In this document: piece by piece, positions 24,121 to 36,639 of the stretch
How positions within the stretch are numbered: position 1 is the first letter of the stretch
How the letters are laid out: each line of letters starts with the position of its first letter
DNA from: Ustilaginoidea virens
Taxonomy: Eukaryota > Ascomycota > Sordariomycetes > Hypocreales > Clavicipitaceae
Direction of reading: 5' to 3'
Assembly: GCF_000687475.1 (NCBI RefSeq)
Contig: NC_057321.1
Span: 1,922,001-1,986,000, forward strand
Length of the DNA stretch: 64,000 nucleotides
Program-made: the position numbers and the translations under genes
Notes under the pieces: generated by a model
The model's database searches: none
What the model was told of the DNA's origin: nothing
The model's input: the letters and a program-made list of their open reading frames with translations, nothing else

Positions 24121-24906
24121 TATTAAAATCCTATAGTAGCCTACTAGGCTGCTGGCCTAATGCCCTACTGGCCTACTGACCTTCTGGCCCTTATACCGCC
24201 TCTTAGACTTACAGTAGTCTTACTAACCTTAGGCTTTTGCCTTTTACCTTAAGGATTTTCAGTGGATTATTACTGTATATCAAGTAAGGTAGGCCTTATT
24301 GAAAAGGTGTGGCATTGCTAAATTAGCGTGGTTGCCTACTAGCGTGGTGGCGGCCTACTAGCGTGGTGTGGCATTGCTAAATTAGCGTGGTGGCCTACTA
24401 GCGTGGTGGCTAGTCCACTAGTGTGGTGGCTAGTTCACTAGTATAGTGGTTAGTCACTAGCGTGGTGGCTAGTTACTAGTGCGGTGACTAATTACTAGTG
24501 CGGTGGTTAGGGTGGTTGGAAAGGTCAGATATAGTGGGGTTGCTAACGTATTATAGCGAGCATTACGGGGAGCCTTCTTACTGGCTTCCCTGGATGCCTG
24601 GGCCCACCCCTCCTTCGTGTATATATAGGATAGCTTTCCCCCTTCTTTCTAAATAGTAGAAGGGTAGCACAATCGAGTCTGTTAATGCATTATATGCCTC
24701 TTAACTTCCACCTTCCCTGCGTTTCTGGTTATCTTATATTTGCCTTGCCTTTACACTTGCCTTGCTTTATAGCACTTGTATAGTCTTAGGACTTGGTGAA
24801 AAATCTAGTATTTATACTAAGATTAGTTCACAGGTCGCAGACAGTCTTGTGCTATCTAGCTAGCTAGTAAGGCTCTGCTTTTATAGTGACCTTGAGAATT
24901 GCAATA
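24121..24906 (+). repeat. Copia 3' LTR
   Basis: 786 bp, the same length as the 5' LTR. It starts tattaaaatcc (the G of TG changed to A, a RIP-type change) and ends gcaata. It is followed by the AATAC duplication at 24,907-24,911. Confidence 0.92.
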
Positions 24907-25150
24907 AATACTATATACTATTCGCGAATATAGTAGTCGGGTTGTGGCGGCTATATATAATACCGCCCTTATTCCTTCTATTAATATCTATTACTTCGTT
25001 CGCGCCTATTATACCTACTCCTTAGACGCGATATACTATAGGTAAGGGGGGTAAGCGGACGAAAAAAAGCGATTAGAAATATTAGAATTAATTTTAGAGG
25101 CGGTTTTATACCGCTACCTAGGTGCGGGCGAAATCGCGAAAGTTTTTACC

Positions 25151-25222
25151 TTAAGGAAATACTATAATCTTTATCCTAAGTAAGGTAGTTTACTAAAGTA
25201 GATATCTATATAGTATACTTTC
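25151..25222 (+). pseudogene. Ty3/gypsy RT fragment, right piece
   Basis: Starts with the second target duplication of LINE copy A and continues the RT frame of 10,015-10,286 (the QFTKVDIY segment, Gln from TAG). It is cut after about 70 bases by the 5' end of LINE copy B. Confidence 0.75.
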
Positions 25223-28200
25223 GCGATTTTGCCTATACCTAGGTAGTAATATAGAACTGCCTCTAAAATTAATTCTAATATTTTTAATCGCATTTTCTCG
25301 TCTATTTACCCCCTTCGCTTATAGCGTATCGCATCTAAAGAGTAGGCGCAATAGGCGCAAATAAAGTAATAGATATCGATAAAGGGAATAGGGGCGGTAT
25401 TATATATAGCCGCTATAATCCGATTACTACGATTGCGAATAATATGCAGTATTACCAGATTAAGACCGAGCCTACTTAGGGGCAGATGCGACCTATAGCC
25501 GATATTATTAAAGACTTTATAAAAGAGCTATAGGACTATATCCCTTTAGCGGTATTAAGAAGAGTACGAAAAGCTATAAATTTTATAATAAAAACCGCCT
25601 AGCAGAAGACCAATCTAAGAAATATCTATACCCCTATTAGAATCCTAATACAGATAATTAAAACCGTAGTTAATAAGGCTATATAAAATCTCCTAAAGAC
25701 CGCTTTAGCCCTACTATATAGGTATTTATTACTATAAGAGGATATGCCGCTACTATACTACCTTAATATAGTCTAGCTCCTCTAATAGTACCCCCTTATA
25801 TTTACTATAAAGTCCTTATTAAAGGAAATACTATTAGCAGAATCCTCTAAAATTATACCATAATTAAAATCATTAATATAATTAATAGGGCTACTACCGA
25901 GAGAGTAATAGTTATAGCCTATAGACTCTATAGTAGTAATATAATTATTATTTTTAAAGAAAAAAAGGCAAGTTATATTATAGATATAGCCTAAGTCTAT
26001 CCCGCCTTCGGCTAAAAGGCAGAATTTAACCGATGCTTATTTAGTATTATTATTAAGAGTTTCCCGACCTATTATACTGCGAATATTATAATAAAAGATA
26101 TCTAGTTGAATTTTATTAAAGTTAATAGAAAGGGCCTTACTAAGGTCTCCTTTTACTGCCTTAAGGGGACTATAATATAAGCGCCCTTAATTATAGGGGT
26201 TAACTCTATCAACCTTACGAATAAGCTCTATAAGGCTAGTATTATATATTAGGTAGAGATATTTAAAGCCGAACCCTATTATAATACTATATACCCCCGC
26301 TAGTGCTATAATTGCTTTAAATTTAGCTATATTGCTGCGTATTGCGTAGTAGTAGCCTACTATAGCTAATACGGCTTTAAATACTACCTAAAGGGTAAAT
26401 AAAGTTGCCTAACTATAATATAGAACTAATGCAAATCCTGCTTTAACTATTATAGACTTTACCTAGTATAGTCCTACCTCTATAAGGTAGTGAATAAATA
26501 ATAGGAAAACGCTAGAAATTCTTATAGCGATAGACTAAAGCTCTTCGCCTTATATATTATATTAGCCGCTAATACTATCTCTATTGTAGATTAGGGCTGC
26601 TACTATATAGTTAGTAGGTCTCCCCTATATAAGCCCTCCCTTTAGAAATAAGGTTACCTAATTAGAAGTATTAATAGGACCCCTTATATTAAAGCCGGAA
26701 GTAGTATTACTGCCTTTCCTTAAGCTGCTCCTACCCTAGACTATAATATGATTATGCCTACCTTAGGCACCTAACCTATAGCCACCCTTAATATACTGCT
26801 ACTATTAACCTTTTTGCGATTATCTATATAATAATAGTCCTTTACTAGAATATATAGAAGAAAACTACCTTTATAAGATTAATACTTTACTATTAGTGCA
26901 AGCCTAATATTATAGCAATCTAAAAACCCGCTATGCCTAAATAAGCCCTATTAAGCCCTAGCCTCGGAAGATATATATTAGTATCGCACAATAGGAGAGC
27001 AGCGATATATATCTATAAGCGGTATAAGCCTGGCATATAGTCTAGCGAAAAGGGACCTAATTAATATAAAATCTCTTTACTAAATATTAATATCTATTCG
27101 ATTTACTCTTTAGGCTATAAATTAAATTAGATAACCTTTTTTACTATATTTACTAAATTTCTATCCTACCCTTATAGTGCCTTTATTAGGGACTTTAATA
27201 TATACTATCCTTTTTAGGATAGTCTAGACTAGACCTCGCTTAGAATTAATACCCTCTTTAAATTTATAACTTAATAGCGGTTTAGACTAGCTATTTCTCG
27301 CAATAAGATAATAAGGCAGGCACTTAGGAAGAGAAATAGTACTATCGATTATATATAGGTTATATAGGATATTATAGTAGAATATCTTAAAAATGCTAAC
27401 CTTATTAGATCCGATTATATCCCCTAGTTTATATATATTAAGACCGGCAATTATTATATAAAAGCCCCCCCTATAAAGAATAGTTAGAAGTCTCTTAATT
27501 ATTACCTTGCTTAGGTTAAAGCTAAAAACCGATTTATTACCTTTTACGCTAAGATCCTATTCTACTCCCCTACTAAAATAGATATATATATTATATAATT
27601 TACCGGCTAACTCTAGAATATCGCTAATATTGCGGCCCTAAAAAAGGCACCTAAAGCCCCTAGTATAAAGCCCTAGTAGAACTCCTGCACTAAAATAGCC
27701 TAAAATACTGCAAAAAAGGCCTACTAAAAATAGGTAATATACTATACCCTAAAGAATCTTAGCGTTATATAAAAGGAAGGGGCGATTTAGTCCTATATTA
27801 TATAAAAGGAATAATATCGATTATAAAGAGAAGCCTTTAATAAAGCTACTACTTAAAATGCCGACCTATAGTCCCTAGAGAAATAGGCTTATTTATATAG
27901 TAGCCTCCCGCCTAAATTAAAAGAGATCCCTCTATTAGAATAAGGCAGCCTAGGCCTAAAAGCTATAATATATAAGGAAAAAGCATAGGTTTTTACTAAA
28001 TAGTTCTTCTTTACCTCTTAAGCTACTTATAATAATATCCCCGACTTAATATTCCCTTAGCTACTAATATCGGGAAGTACGCCTTATCTATACGTAAGTT
28101 ATCTAAACCTTTATTGCTTTTAGCGCAGGGGTATAATATACCCCTATTACCCTTAGAGGGGTAGTAAAAGGCATCGCAAAATCCTTAGCTATAAAATAGT

Positions 28201-28847
28201 CAGCCTGCCTCTATATAATTATCAGGGCCTTTAAGGCTATACCACTAAATATCCTCGAGACTAAGGCAGCTATACCTTTAATCGACCTCTATCTTAACTA
28301 TATTTACTAGCAGTTCCTTAAAAGAATGGCTAAAATAGGTATAACTAATAGGATTAACTGCGTATTAGTAGTAATAGTAGTAATACTCTAATGCTAATAA
28401 AGGAAAAGCTATTAAAAACCCTTAGCCTATATACTATTCCCTAATCTCAACTTTAGCTAGTTTTTAGCTAAAGAGTAATTAGTAAAAGATTAATATAATC
28501 GATAGTAGAATAATTAGATAATAATAAAGGCGAGATACCCTTAGTATAAGACCCTAGCGGCTAAAAAGGTATTAGACTTCTAATCTATAGCGAAAATAAC
28601 CCGATTATATAAAAGCCTATAAAAGTATAAATTGGTAATACTTACCTAATTCTATATAAAAAAAATCGGCTTTAACTCCTTCCTCTACCTCTAATAAGTA
28701 CCTTTAGTACTATTACTTTTCTACTACTATAGGGAAGGCCTAAAAGACCTCTATTATATTATCCTCTCCTACCTAAAATACTATAAATATAGGTATATAC
28801 TCTTCGGACCTAATCCTAGCCTTAGCTTATTTTATAACCGATATAGT

Positions 28848-29101
28848 TGTTACGGACTCGGGCTATGCCCGTATCATAGATTGACTGAGGCTCGGGCTGC
28901 GCCTATACCTTAGTCCGGAACGGATAACATAGGGTAGACGCGCGAGCCCATAGGGCAACGTAGGGCTCTAGCCCGCGCTACACACGGATGTATATAGACT
29001 GCGGAAGAGACCCGATTCGGGCTCTTCTCCCTTCCTCCTTAGTTTTATTAATACATCCGATTAACGCCTATTCGCAGTCGCCCTAGGGCTAGTCCATTAT
29101 A
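28848..29101 (+). repeat. Gypsy 5' LTR
   Basis: 254 bp, starting tgttacggactcggg and ending ctagtccattata. Its termini are shared, in reverse orientation, with the LTRs of the 2.6-kb element at 19,981-22,609. Confidence 0.92.
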
Positions 29102-29259
29102 ATTAATAAAACTCTCTCAACCCTTATTGTTATATCTCATATAATTGCCGACAATAGATATAGACCCCTTATAGAATATTATAGGCTTAGATAATGCCTA
29201 ATGCGCCCCCGCTCGATAACGGGCTATATAACTAGAATCAATTATAAATGCTATAGAAG

Positions 29260-32200
29260 TACTTAATGCGAGGTTCTAAGAATAGCTATCCTAAAGCCAA
29301 AAGAGTGAGCGCTAAATGCGCGCCTAGGCCGAGCAGATTAAGTATTAGATGCAGGCTCTTATCGACTAGATATAGTAATAACTATCGTTAGTACCTATAT
29401 TAACCCTAGATTAATCCTAGACTGATTCTATCCTAATCCTAGAGAAAACCTAATAAAAACGCAAGCCGATACTAATTGGGGAACCCTTTAATAGCAAAAA
29501 GGCTATATTTACCGTATAGAAGACCTTTATAGAGCATAAGTTAGAGATCGATCGGGATTTTATTGGTAACGATAAGACCTAATAGATATTCATCTACTAA
29601 AACCTCTCGGCTATAGTCTAATCTTAAGTTATAGTATTCTTTGAGAATAGTACGGCCCTTTATTACCGCCCTATAGCCTTCTTTAATTACCTATAGCGAC
29701 TCTTTAAGGACCTATATCGGGAGGAATATATAATTACTAAACTTAAGTATACCCTCTGTTAGATGCTGAAAGAATCCTTTTCTGCCTTCTTTATATACTT
29801 TAAGGAAAAATTAGCGTTAGTAGGGGGGCTTAGTTAGCCCGAATTAGTAAAACTAGAAATACTCTAATCCGCCTTTAACCCTTATATATTGGAAAAGATT
29901 ATCGGCCTAGGGGTCTCCCATAAGGACTATAATATAGCTATCGTATGGTACTATAAAATCGCTATTAACCTAGAGATAAGCCTTACCGCAAAATACTATA
30001 TAGATCCTTACTGGAATTATAATAATAACGCCCGGGATCTATAAATAACCGCTCGGGATAAAGATAGTAATACGCCTATAATAGGTATTAATAAGCTAGG
30101 TTCGAAGGGTAAGAAGAAGTTATCTACTAAAAGGGTAGTATAGGTTTTAAAAGAGGTCCTTAAGGAGCGCTACTAAAAATCACTTTATACCTAATATAGG
30201 GATACTAGCTATAAAATGCTAGAATGTAAGCTAAAGCCGGCCTGGCCTCTACTAAAAATAACTATAGCTTCTATAGACCTAAAAGCTATAAAAGCCTTAC
30301 GAATCGCTAAGCTTAAAGATAGCAATAATAGCAATTCTTAGGGAAAAGACTAGCCCTTAAGCTAAATCTCGCAAAAAGGCTTAAAAAATACACCTAGCCC
30401 CTAGCTAAGTTACAATAGGAATACTATATAAAGGAGATTAATAATATTAAGGACTATATAAATAGATACCCCTTTTTAGTCCTAATATTATATAATAATT
30501 CTACCTTTATCGATACCTTAATTAATTCTAATTATAATTACTATAATGCAATAAGCGAAAGAACTATCTAAAGGTTAAGACTTTAGCCTATCTGCCTATT
30601 ATCTCGTAGGAAACTTAAGACTATAGTAGATATAAAGAGTCGATCGGGGGAGTAATAGACTACCCCCTTAATTACCTATGCCGTCTATATTGATATTAAT
30701 ATTGATAGATAGCTATTAGCTGTAATACTATATATTATCTTAGGCCTTACTTATAATGTTATCCTAAGGTTGCTTTAGATAAAGCATTATGATATCGAAC
30801 TATAAATAAAGCAATACTAACTAAAAATTAGAGCCGCTAGTAGCCTATTTATAAAGGAATCGACTATTTAATCCTTTAGGCCTATTATAATTAATATTCT
30901 TAGATCGGTCTTTTATAGTATACTATAATATATAGTATATACTTAAGATAACTCGACCTCTTTTTTCCTTATAAGCCTATAGGAGCTTATATATATCCTC
31001 TATATTATATTCCCGCTGTATTAAAATTTAGCTTCCCTTTTAGCCTAGCTGTAGATCCTACCATTAGAGCTCTAGGACTTCGCTAACCTCTTCAATAAGG
31101 TAAAAGCCTCCGGCCTCCTACCATACTAAGGCATGCTTAATTACTATATTAAGCTTAAACCGACCCTAAATAGGGGGCCACCCGACCTCCTATAGGGACC
31201 GCTATATAATATACTGTAGGACTAGCTACTTAAGGTTTAGAGATAGGTAATAGACCTTATAGATAAAAGATAAATCCGTATAAGCTCCTTATTAGTAGTA
31301 ATACTAATCCTACTTACAAGAAAGGCGAATAGTAGATAGCATTTTTATATAGATTACTAGGCCCTAAATAAGGTTATAGTATAGGATTGGTATCCTTTTC
31401 CCTTAATTAAAAAGACCCTATATTCCCTATCTTAAGCGAAATAGTTTATAAAGGTAGATATTTACGCCGCATTCTATAAGATCTATATTACTAAAGGCGA
31501 TAAATACCTAATTGCATTCTAGACCTACTTCGGCCTCTTTAAGTGGTTAGTAACCCCTTTTAGCCTAACTAGGGCCCCTGCGATATTCTAATATTATATT
31601 AATAGGGCCTTAGGGGACTTATTAGGGGATTTTGCTATTACTTACCTAGACAATATTTTAGTCTATACCGGCGGCTTATAGAAGGAATATATAGACCGTA
31701 TTAAGGTTATTTTTAGATGCCTATAAAATGCCGGTTTAAATTTAAATCTAGATAAATATAACTTTATAGTAAAGGAGGTATACTACCTTAGTTATATCGT
31801 AATAGTAGGGAAAAAGATCTGCTTAAACCCTAAGAAGATTAAGGCGATCTAAAAGTAGGAAGCCCCTATAAAATTATAGGGTATTTAAAGCTTTTTAAGT
31901 TTTATAAACTTCTATTGCGATTTTATTTTAGACTTCTTTTACCTAGCCGAGCCTTTAATTAGACTAATATAGAAGGGTATTCCCTTTTAATAGCTTAAAA
32001 AGGAAGAAAAGGCTTTCTAAATACTTAAATAGTATTTTATTTTGTATTTAGTCCTCGCCTAATTAGACCCTAAGAAGGAAATAATCCTTAAGGTAGATAG
32101 CTCTAGTATAGCTTTTAATAGCTGCCTCTTTTAGATTGGAGAGGATAAAATATTCTACCTAATCGTATACTATTCGGCATAGCTTATAAAAGCTAAATAG

Positions 32201-34190
32201 AATTATACTATTTATAATAAAGAGCTGCTTACCGTTATTATATATCTTAAGGTATAGTCGGTAGAACTCTATTCTATTACTGCCCTATTTATAATCCTTA
32301 TGGACTATAAGAACCTTAAGTATTTCGCCTAACTAAAGGAGATATTAAAATACTAAACGCGATAGGCTAAAATATTAGCCCTTTTTAACTTCCACTTTTA
32401 GTACCAGCCTAGCTTATAAGCCTAACGCCTTAATATACTCTCGCAATAGGAGCAAGAGGCAGATAGTATAGTATTAAGGTTTAGCTAAATCCTCTAACTA
32501 CTATTTATCTCTGCTATAAAGGCAGACCCAATAAAGGTCTAGCCAGACCTAATAGTAAATCGGCCGACTATAGACTTAGGTATAATAAAGGATATATTAA
32601 TAGCGGCTTTATTAATTAGAATCTCCCTACCTAACGGCTCTTAGGTCTTTACTAATGTATACCTATAGGCGCTTTAGGACCAGGCTATAGCTAAGGATAA
32701 ACTATATTAGGCCTAATAGAAGGCTATAGTAAATAAAGAATGATGATTCCCTATAAAGGTAAAAACTAAAGAGTAGATTGCAGATTATACTCTAAATATT
32801 TATAAAGTGCTACTCTACTAGAGCTAGATTTAGCTCCCTTCGTTCGAACCGCTAATAACTATAGTAATCTAACGATACTATAACTCCCCTACCGTAGGGC
32901 ACCTAAAGAAGAATATAACCTTCTAACTCTTCTAATAAAACTACCACTTTAATAGTATATCGTCTAAGGTGGCTTAGTTTATTTAGAATTGCTAATACCG
33001 TAGGGCGCATAAAAGCTATTAATTGCAATAGGGCTTACTCTAGCCTTTACCGATCCTAAATTGTTTTTAGTCTTAAATCTCTATTGACTTTATAATTAAC
33101 CTTCTAGTTTATAATGCCTCCGACCTGTATTACCTAATAGTTATTACTAACCGCCTATCTAAGTACATTTAACTTAAGGCGATATACTTAATGCAAGCGG
33201 AAGATTATATAGAATAGTTTCTCGACTACTAATAGCAGTACTATAGGTTCCTTACCTAAATTATTAGCGATAGAGGCTCAGATTAGGTAGGCCTATTCTA
33301 GACTATAATATATAAGGCTATTAGGACTAAATAACTCCTCTCGACTATATACCACCTATAGACCGATGGTAATATAGAGTATATAAACCAAAAGGTCTAG
33401 GCTATCTTATATATTAAAATAGCATTCAACTAATATAACTGGCTTTAATATTTTGCGATTTATTAATATACTCTAAATAATTATACTTCCTTAGTTACTA
33501 GATATAATCCGAATTGTCTCCTAAATAGCTTTAATTCTTCTATTATAGCTCCTCCCCCTGATATTATATTAAATTTAACGACCCCTAAGGGGCGAACGGC
33601 ATGCTTCTTAGCTATAATATAAAAGGGGGGCGAACTCGCTTAGGCTACTATCGCCTTTACTTAGCAGCAATAGCAGGATATAACAAACTATTCCTAACGC
33701 CCAATAGAATGCTACTAAATTGGGGACTAAATCTAGCTAAGCCTATAGAATATTAAGATTAACCGGCCTTATAAGAAGCTCGACTAGGTATCTGCTAAGT
33801 ATACTATTATAGCCGTCCTATCCCTACTTAATATCCGACTTAATATTCCCAATGGTATCTACCTAGTTTTTTATATTAATCTTATAGAATATGCCGCTTC
33901 CGATTTACTACCGAGCTAAATACTTATAGATACTAGGCCCGGCCCCCTACTAGTCCTACTAAAGGACTCTAATACCCCGCATAAGGAATTCAAGGTCGAG
34001 GAAATACTAGCTGCTAAAAACGCTTAGGGCCATAGCGGCAAACGTAATATGCTGGTAAAATAGAAGGGGTATAACTCGCCGACTTAAGAACCACTAGAGA
34101 ACTTCAAGGATACTATAGCGCGGGAGGCATTTAAGGTTAAATAGGGGGATATTCGGACATATAATAGACCCGGTCGAACCCTATAGTAAC
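29260..34190 (+). pseudogene. Gypsy Gag-Pol, RIP-mutated
   Basis: Degraded Gag-like sequence occupies about 29,260-30,600. Pol follows: protease region unclear, RT about 31,180-31,900 with the YLDD box reading YLDN at 31,643 (GAT to AAT), and RNase H about 32,000-32,350 (KVDSSS, then YNKELL). The integrase zinc-binding and core regions are at about 32,860-33,560, including ISDRGS and a TDG segment. A C-terminal segment at about 33,985-34,160 (EFKVEEILAAKN, then KWxGY-like VKQKGYNSPT) has the look of a chromodomain, as in chromoviruses. Nearly all stops are at former Gln codons. Assignment is by motif order; the chromodomain call is tentative. Confidence 0.85.
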
Positions 34191-34233
34191 CCCGATATAA
34201 AACGGATGAAATTTTTCCTAGAGAAGGGGGGTA

Positions 34234-34487
34234 TATTACGGACTCGGGCTATACCCGTGTTATAGATTGACTGAGGCTCGGGCTATGCCTATGCTTTAGT
34301 CTGGAATGGATGATATAAGGTAGACGCGCGGGCCTATAGGGCAATATAGGGCTTTAGCCCGCGCCATATATGGATATATATAGACTGCAGAAGAGACCCG
34401 ATTCGGGCTCTTCTCCCTTCCTCCTTAGTTTTATTAATATATCCGATTGACGCCTATTTGCAATCGCCCTAGGGCTAGTCCGTTACA
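34234..34487 (+). repeat. Gypsy 3' LTR
   Basis: 254 bp, starting tattacgg (G to A at the second base) and ending cgttaca. ATAGT follows immediately. Confidence 0.92.
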
Positions 34488-35359
34488 ATAGTATATCTAT
34501 TATATTCGATAAACTATACTTTATATAAACGATTGCCTATTAAATACTTAATATCGACCGATTTAATTAATTCTAGCTCGCCTAATCCCTCTAATATAGT
34601 ATAGCTAGAGGAGTTATTAAACTCCCCTATATAGCCCCTATATAATATTTATAGTAATCCTATAATAGGAATAAAAAGCCCTAGGAATAAGCAAATCTTT
34701 TAGGCCTTATAGGCTAAAATTAGTTAATAATTATTATTTTAGTATTAAGGGTATTTTTTTTCTTTTCCCCCTTTTTACTCCCCCTATTGCCTTCCCCCTT
34801 TTTATTTTTATTATCTTTAGTCTACTCCCCCTTTAAAGCCCCCTCCCCCCCCTTCTAAACTAGGAAAACCTATAATAATATAGTAATATCCTCTTAGGCG
34901 TAGGCCTATTATTCTAAGGCGAGGACTTTCCTTTCCTTAAGGTTTAATATCTCTTAAGTTACTTTAGAAGTATTAAGGCCTTTTACTACCGCTGCTGCTA
35001 CTACCGCCGCCTATTTACGCCCCTAAGAAGTAAATGCCTATTTAGCCTTCTACTAAAGGGCCTTATAATTATCTACCTAAAGGTAAAAATAGTTAGCTAA
35101 TAATCTGCGCTATATATAAATTAAAAATATATCTTTACTCCCCTAGTAATAGTTTTTTATGCATTTAAGAGTTTTTATATTAAGACCTAATTCCTAGGGG
35201 TCTTCTCTAAGGGTATATATATTTACCTACTAAGGCATAGGGATAGTAAGCCGCCCTAATCCTTATTTATATTAGCCTCGCTAGAGAATAGGTATAACCC
35301 AGCCTATACTTTATTAACTATAGTATTAATACTTAGGGTCTTCCGAGCGTATTAGATAT

Positions 35360-35476
35360 AGCCCGTATAGCTATACGTATAGTTCTCTAGGCTACTATAT
35401 AAGGGTTAAAAGTGGTTTTATAGCGCGTTAGACCTATATTTACCCCCTTATCCAATATCGCCGACCGTTTAGGCAT
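35360..35476 (-). pseudogene. Antisense ORF near LINE 3' end (copy B)
   Basis: Copy B counterpart of the frames at 2765 and 10,947. The ATG at 35,476 (minus) opens MPKRSAILDKGVNIGLTRY and a following Ala/Arg-rich stretch, broken by one TAG (former Gln). The triplet tract lies upstream at 35,480-35,560, and a purine-rich tract (pyrimidine-rich on this strand) at about 35,630-35,665. The product is unknown; conservation among the three copies is the reason to list it. Confidence 0.42.
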
Positions 35477-36135
35477 TTTTGCTTCTACTATTACTATTCT
35501 TATTCTTATTATTATTATTATAGCTATTACTATTGCTATTATTACTATTACTACCGATCTACTAATAGGGTTAGTATCGGCCCTATACTACGATAGAGGG
35601 GTTATTATATACTTTAGAATTAGTGCTATAAAGGAAAAGAAGAAAAAGAAGAAAAGGCATAAAGATAGGGGGTATTACTAACCTATATACTAATATAATA
35701 CCTAAGGCTAATCGCTCCTATCTTTAAATTCAGCTTACTTTTGCCTATACATTATAGACTAACGCACCCGAGATACGCTTAGGCCCCTAAAGGTGCGCGC
35801 CTAGTAAGAATACTACTAATCCCACCCCTTTAGCCTCACCTTCCCCTTATTTCGCACCCAATAGTACTCCGACCTAGGCCCGATACTCCTGGAACCTATA
35901 CTCGCACTCTTCCTAAGCAATACCGCTAAATATAGTCCTAAGCGGTTGTGTACCCTACTCTCTTACGTACCGGATATCTGCCGCCCCCGCTATAGGGCGA
36001 TATAAAGTAGAAATTAAAATTGCAAAAAGGGTTTTCCCCTTAGCTGCCGGGTTTTTCCTTTCCAAATTATCTCTATAGAAGTACTAGATAGGTTATTTAG
36101 CTCTAAATAGCCTCTAGCGTAATTTAATAATAATA

Positions 36136-36639
36136 ATTAGCCTAAATAGGAGATATAATTCTTCCTCTTAGTCTTATAGCTATTGCAATTCTTATAACTG
36201 CATAATACGCTTACAAATAGTAAATGCAACCACTATAGTATCTAAGAGGGTTGCTGCCTTAGTTAGGGTATTTATAGTAATATTTTATATACTTAATTAT
36301 ATTGGGTTCTCCTACGAGGCGCTTATAGATCTTATAATATAGGGTGATATTTTAACCTTAGTAAGCCTAAATGAAGCTTTAGAATTATAAAAGTTAGAAA
36401 GGCTAGGTAGGGTCAATCTAGTATATTAGACTTAAGCTTAAGGAGGGATCAGAAGTATCCCAGACTATATGGCTATATATACGTGAGTCTGCTATAACTC
36501 GCGGCTAGTTTACAGGGTCTACGCCTCTACTATAACTCGCAGCCGGTTTATAGAGTCTGCGCCTCTATAGTCGCCGACTACCCTTATATCCTCTTCCTAG
36601 GATTATAGGTCCTGTCCTACGTCCTATTCTATAGTCACG
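36136..36639. other. RIP-mutated spacer, no gene
   Basis: Unassigned RIP-mutated sequence after LINE copy B. I recognise no protein. It holds two tandem copies of a 38-bp unit at 36,492-36,567. Confidence 0.5.
36492..36567. repeat. 38-bp tandem duplication
   Basis: Two adjacent 38-bp units beginning ctataactcgc and ending cctcta; differences between them are transitions. Confidence 0.85.

Larger units (their letters stand above)
14920..24906 (+). mobile_element. Complete Ty1/copia retrotransposon
   Basis: Two 786-bp LTRs (14,920-15,705 and 24,121-24,906) flank a 8.4-kb internal part, itself enlarged by the 2.6-kb element at 19,981. The host duplication is AATAC at 14,915-14,919 and 24,907-24,911. 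The order Gag, protease, integrase, RT, RNase H is that of Ty1/copia. The two LTRs differ at a dozen or so sites, all transitions as far as I could see, which points to RIP rather than age. The polyprotein retains far more open frame than the neighbouring elements, so this is one of the youngest insertions here. Confidence 0.93.
10287..25150 (-). mobile_element. Tad-like LINE copy A (outer span, contains later insertions)
   Basis: Minus-strand LINE with its 5' end at 25,150 and its (TAA)n 3' end at 10,287. Its own sequence is 10,287-12,120, 12,826-14,919 and 24,907-25,150, about 4.2 kb, so it is about 2.5 kb shorter than copy 1. Near 13,690 the end of Gag is joined directly to the middle of the reverse transcriptase, so the endonuclease and the N-terminal half of RT are missing. 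Gag-like sequence lies at about 14,900-13,700 and RT C-terminal sequence at about 13,690-12,850. A solo copia LTR (TTTTC duplication) and a complete copia element (AATAC duplication) were inserted later. Confidence 0.82.
28848..34487 (+). mobile_element. Complete Ty3/gypsy retrotransposon
   Basis: LTRs of 254 bp (28,848-29,101 and 34,234-34,487) with TGTTACGG..TTACA ends and an ATAGT duplication at 28,843-28,847 and 34,488-34,492. The 5.1-kb interior encodes Gag and Pol in the gypsy order. A purine-rich tract (agagaagggggg near 34,220) precedes the 3' LTR. It is inserted in LINE copy B. Heavy RIP has left no long open frame. Confidence 0.93.
25223..36135 (+). mobile_element. Tad-like LINE copy B (outer span, contains gypsy element)
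   Basis: Plus-strand LINE; its own sequence is about 25,223-28,847 and 34,493-36,135, 5.3 kb. Gag at about 25,400-26,460 ends with a CX2CX4HX4C knuckle at 26,304-26,345 in which His reads Tyr (CAT to TAT). The endonuclease at about 26,800-27,700 has RDFNIYYP near 27,190, corresponding to the family's GDFN..HHP. Near 28,075-28,125 the frame jumps to the RT C-terminal region, so the RT catalytic core is deleted. Post-RT sequence at 28,560-28,845 resumes after the gypsy insertion, and the 3' region ends in (TAA)n near 36,110-36,135. I did not find a convincing target duplication for this copy. Confidence 0.8.
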
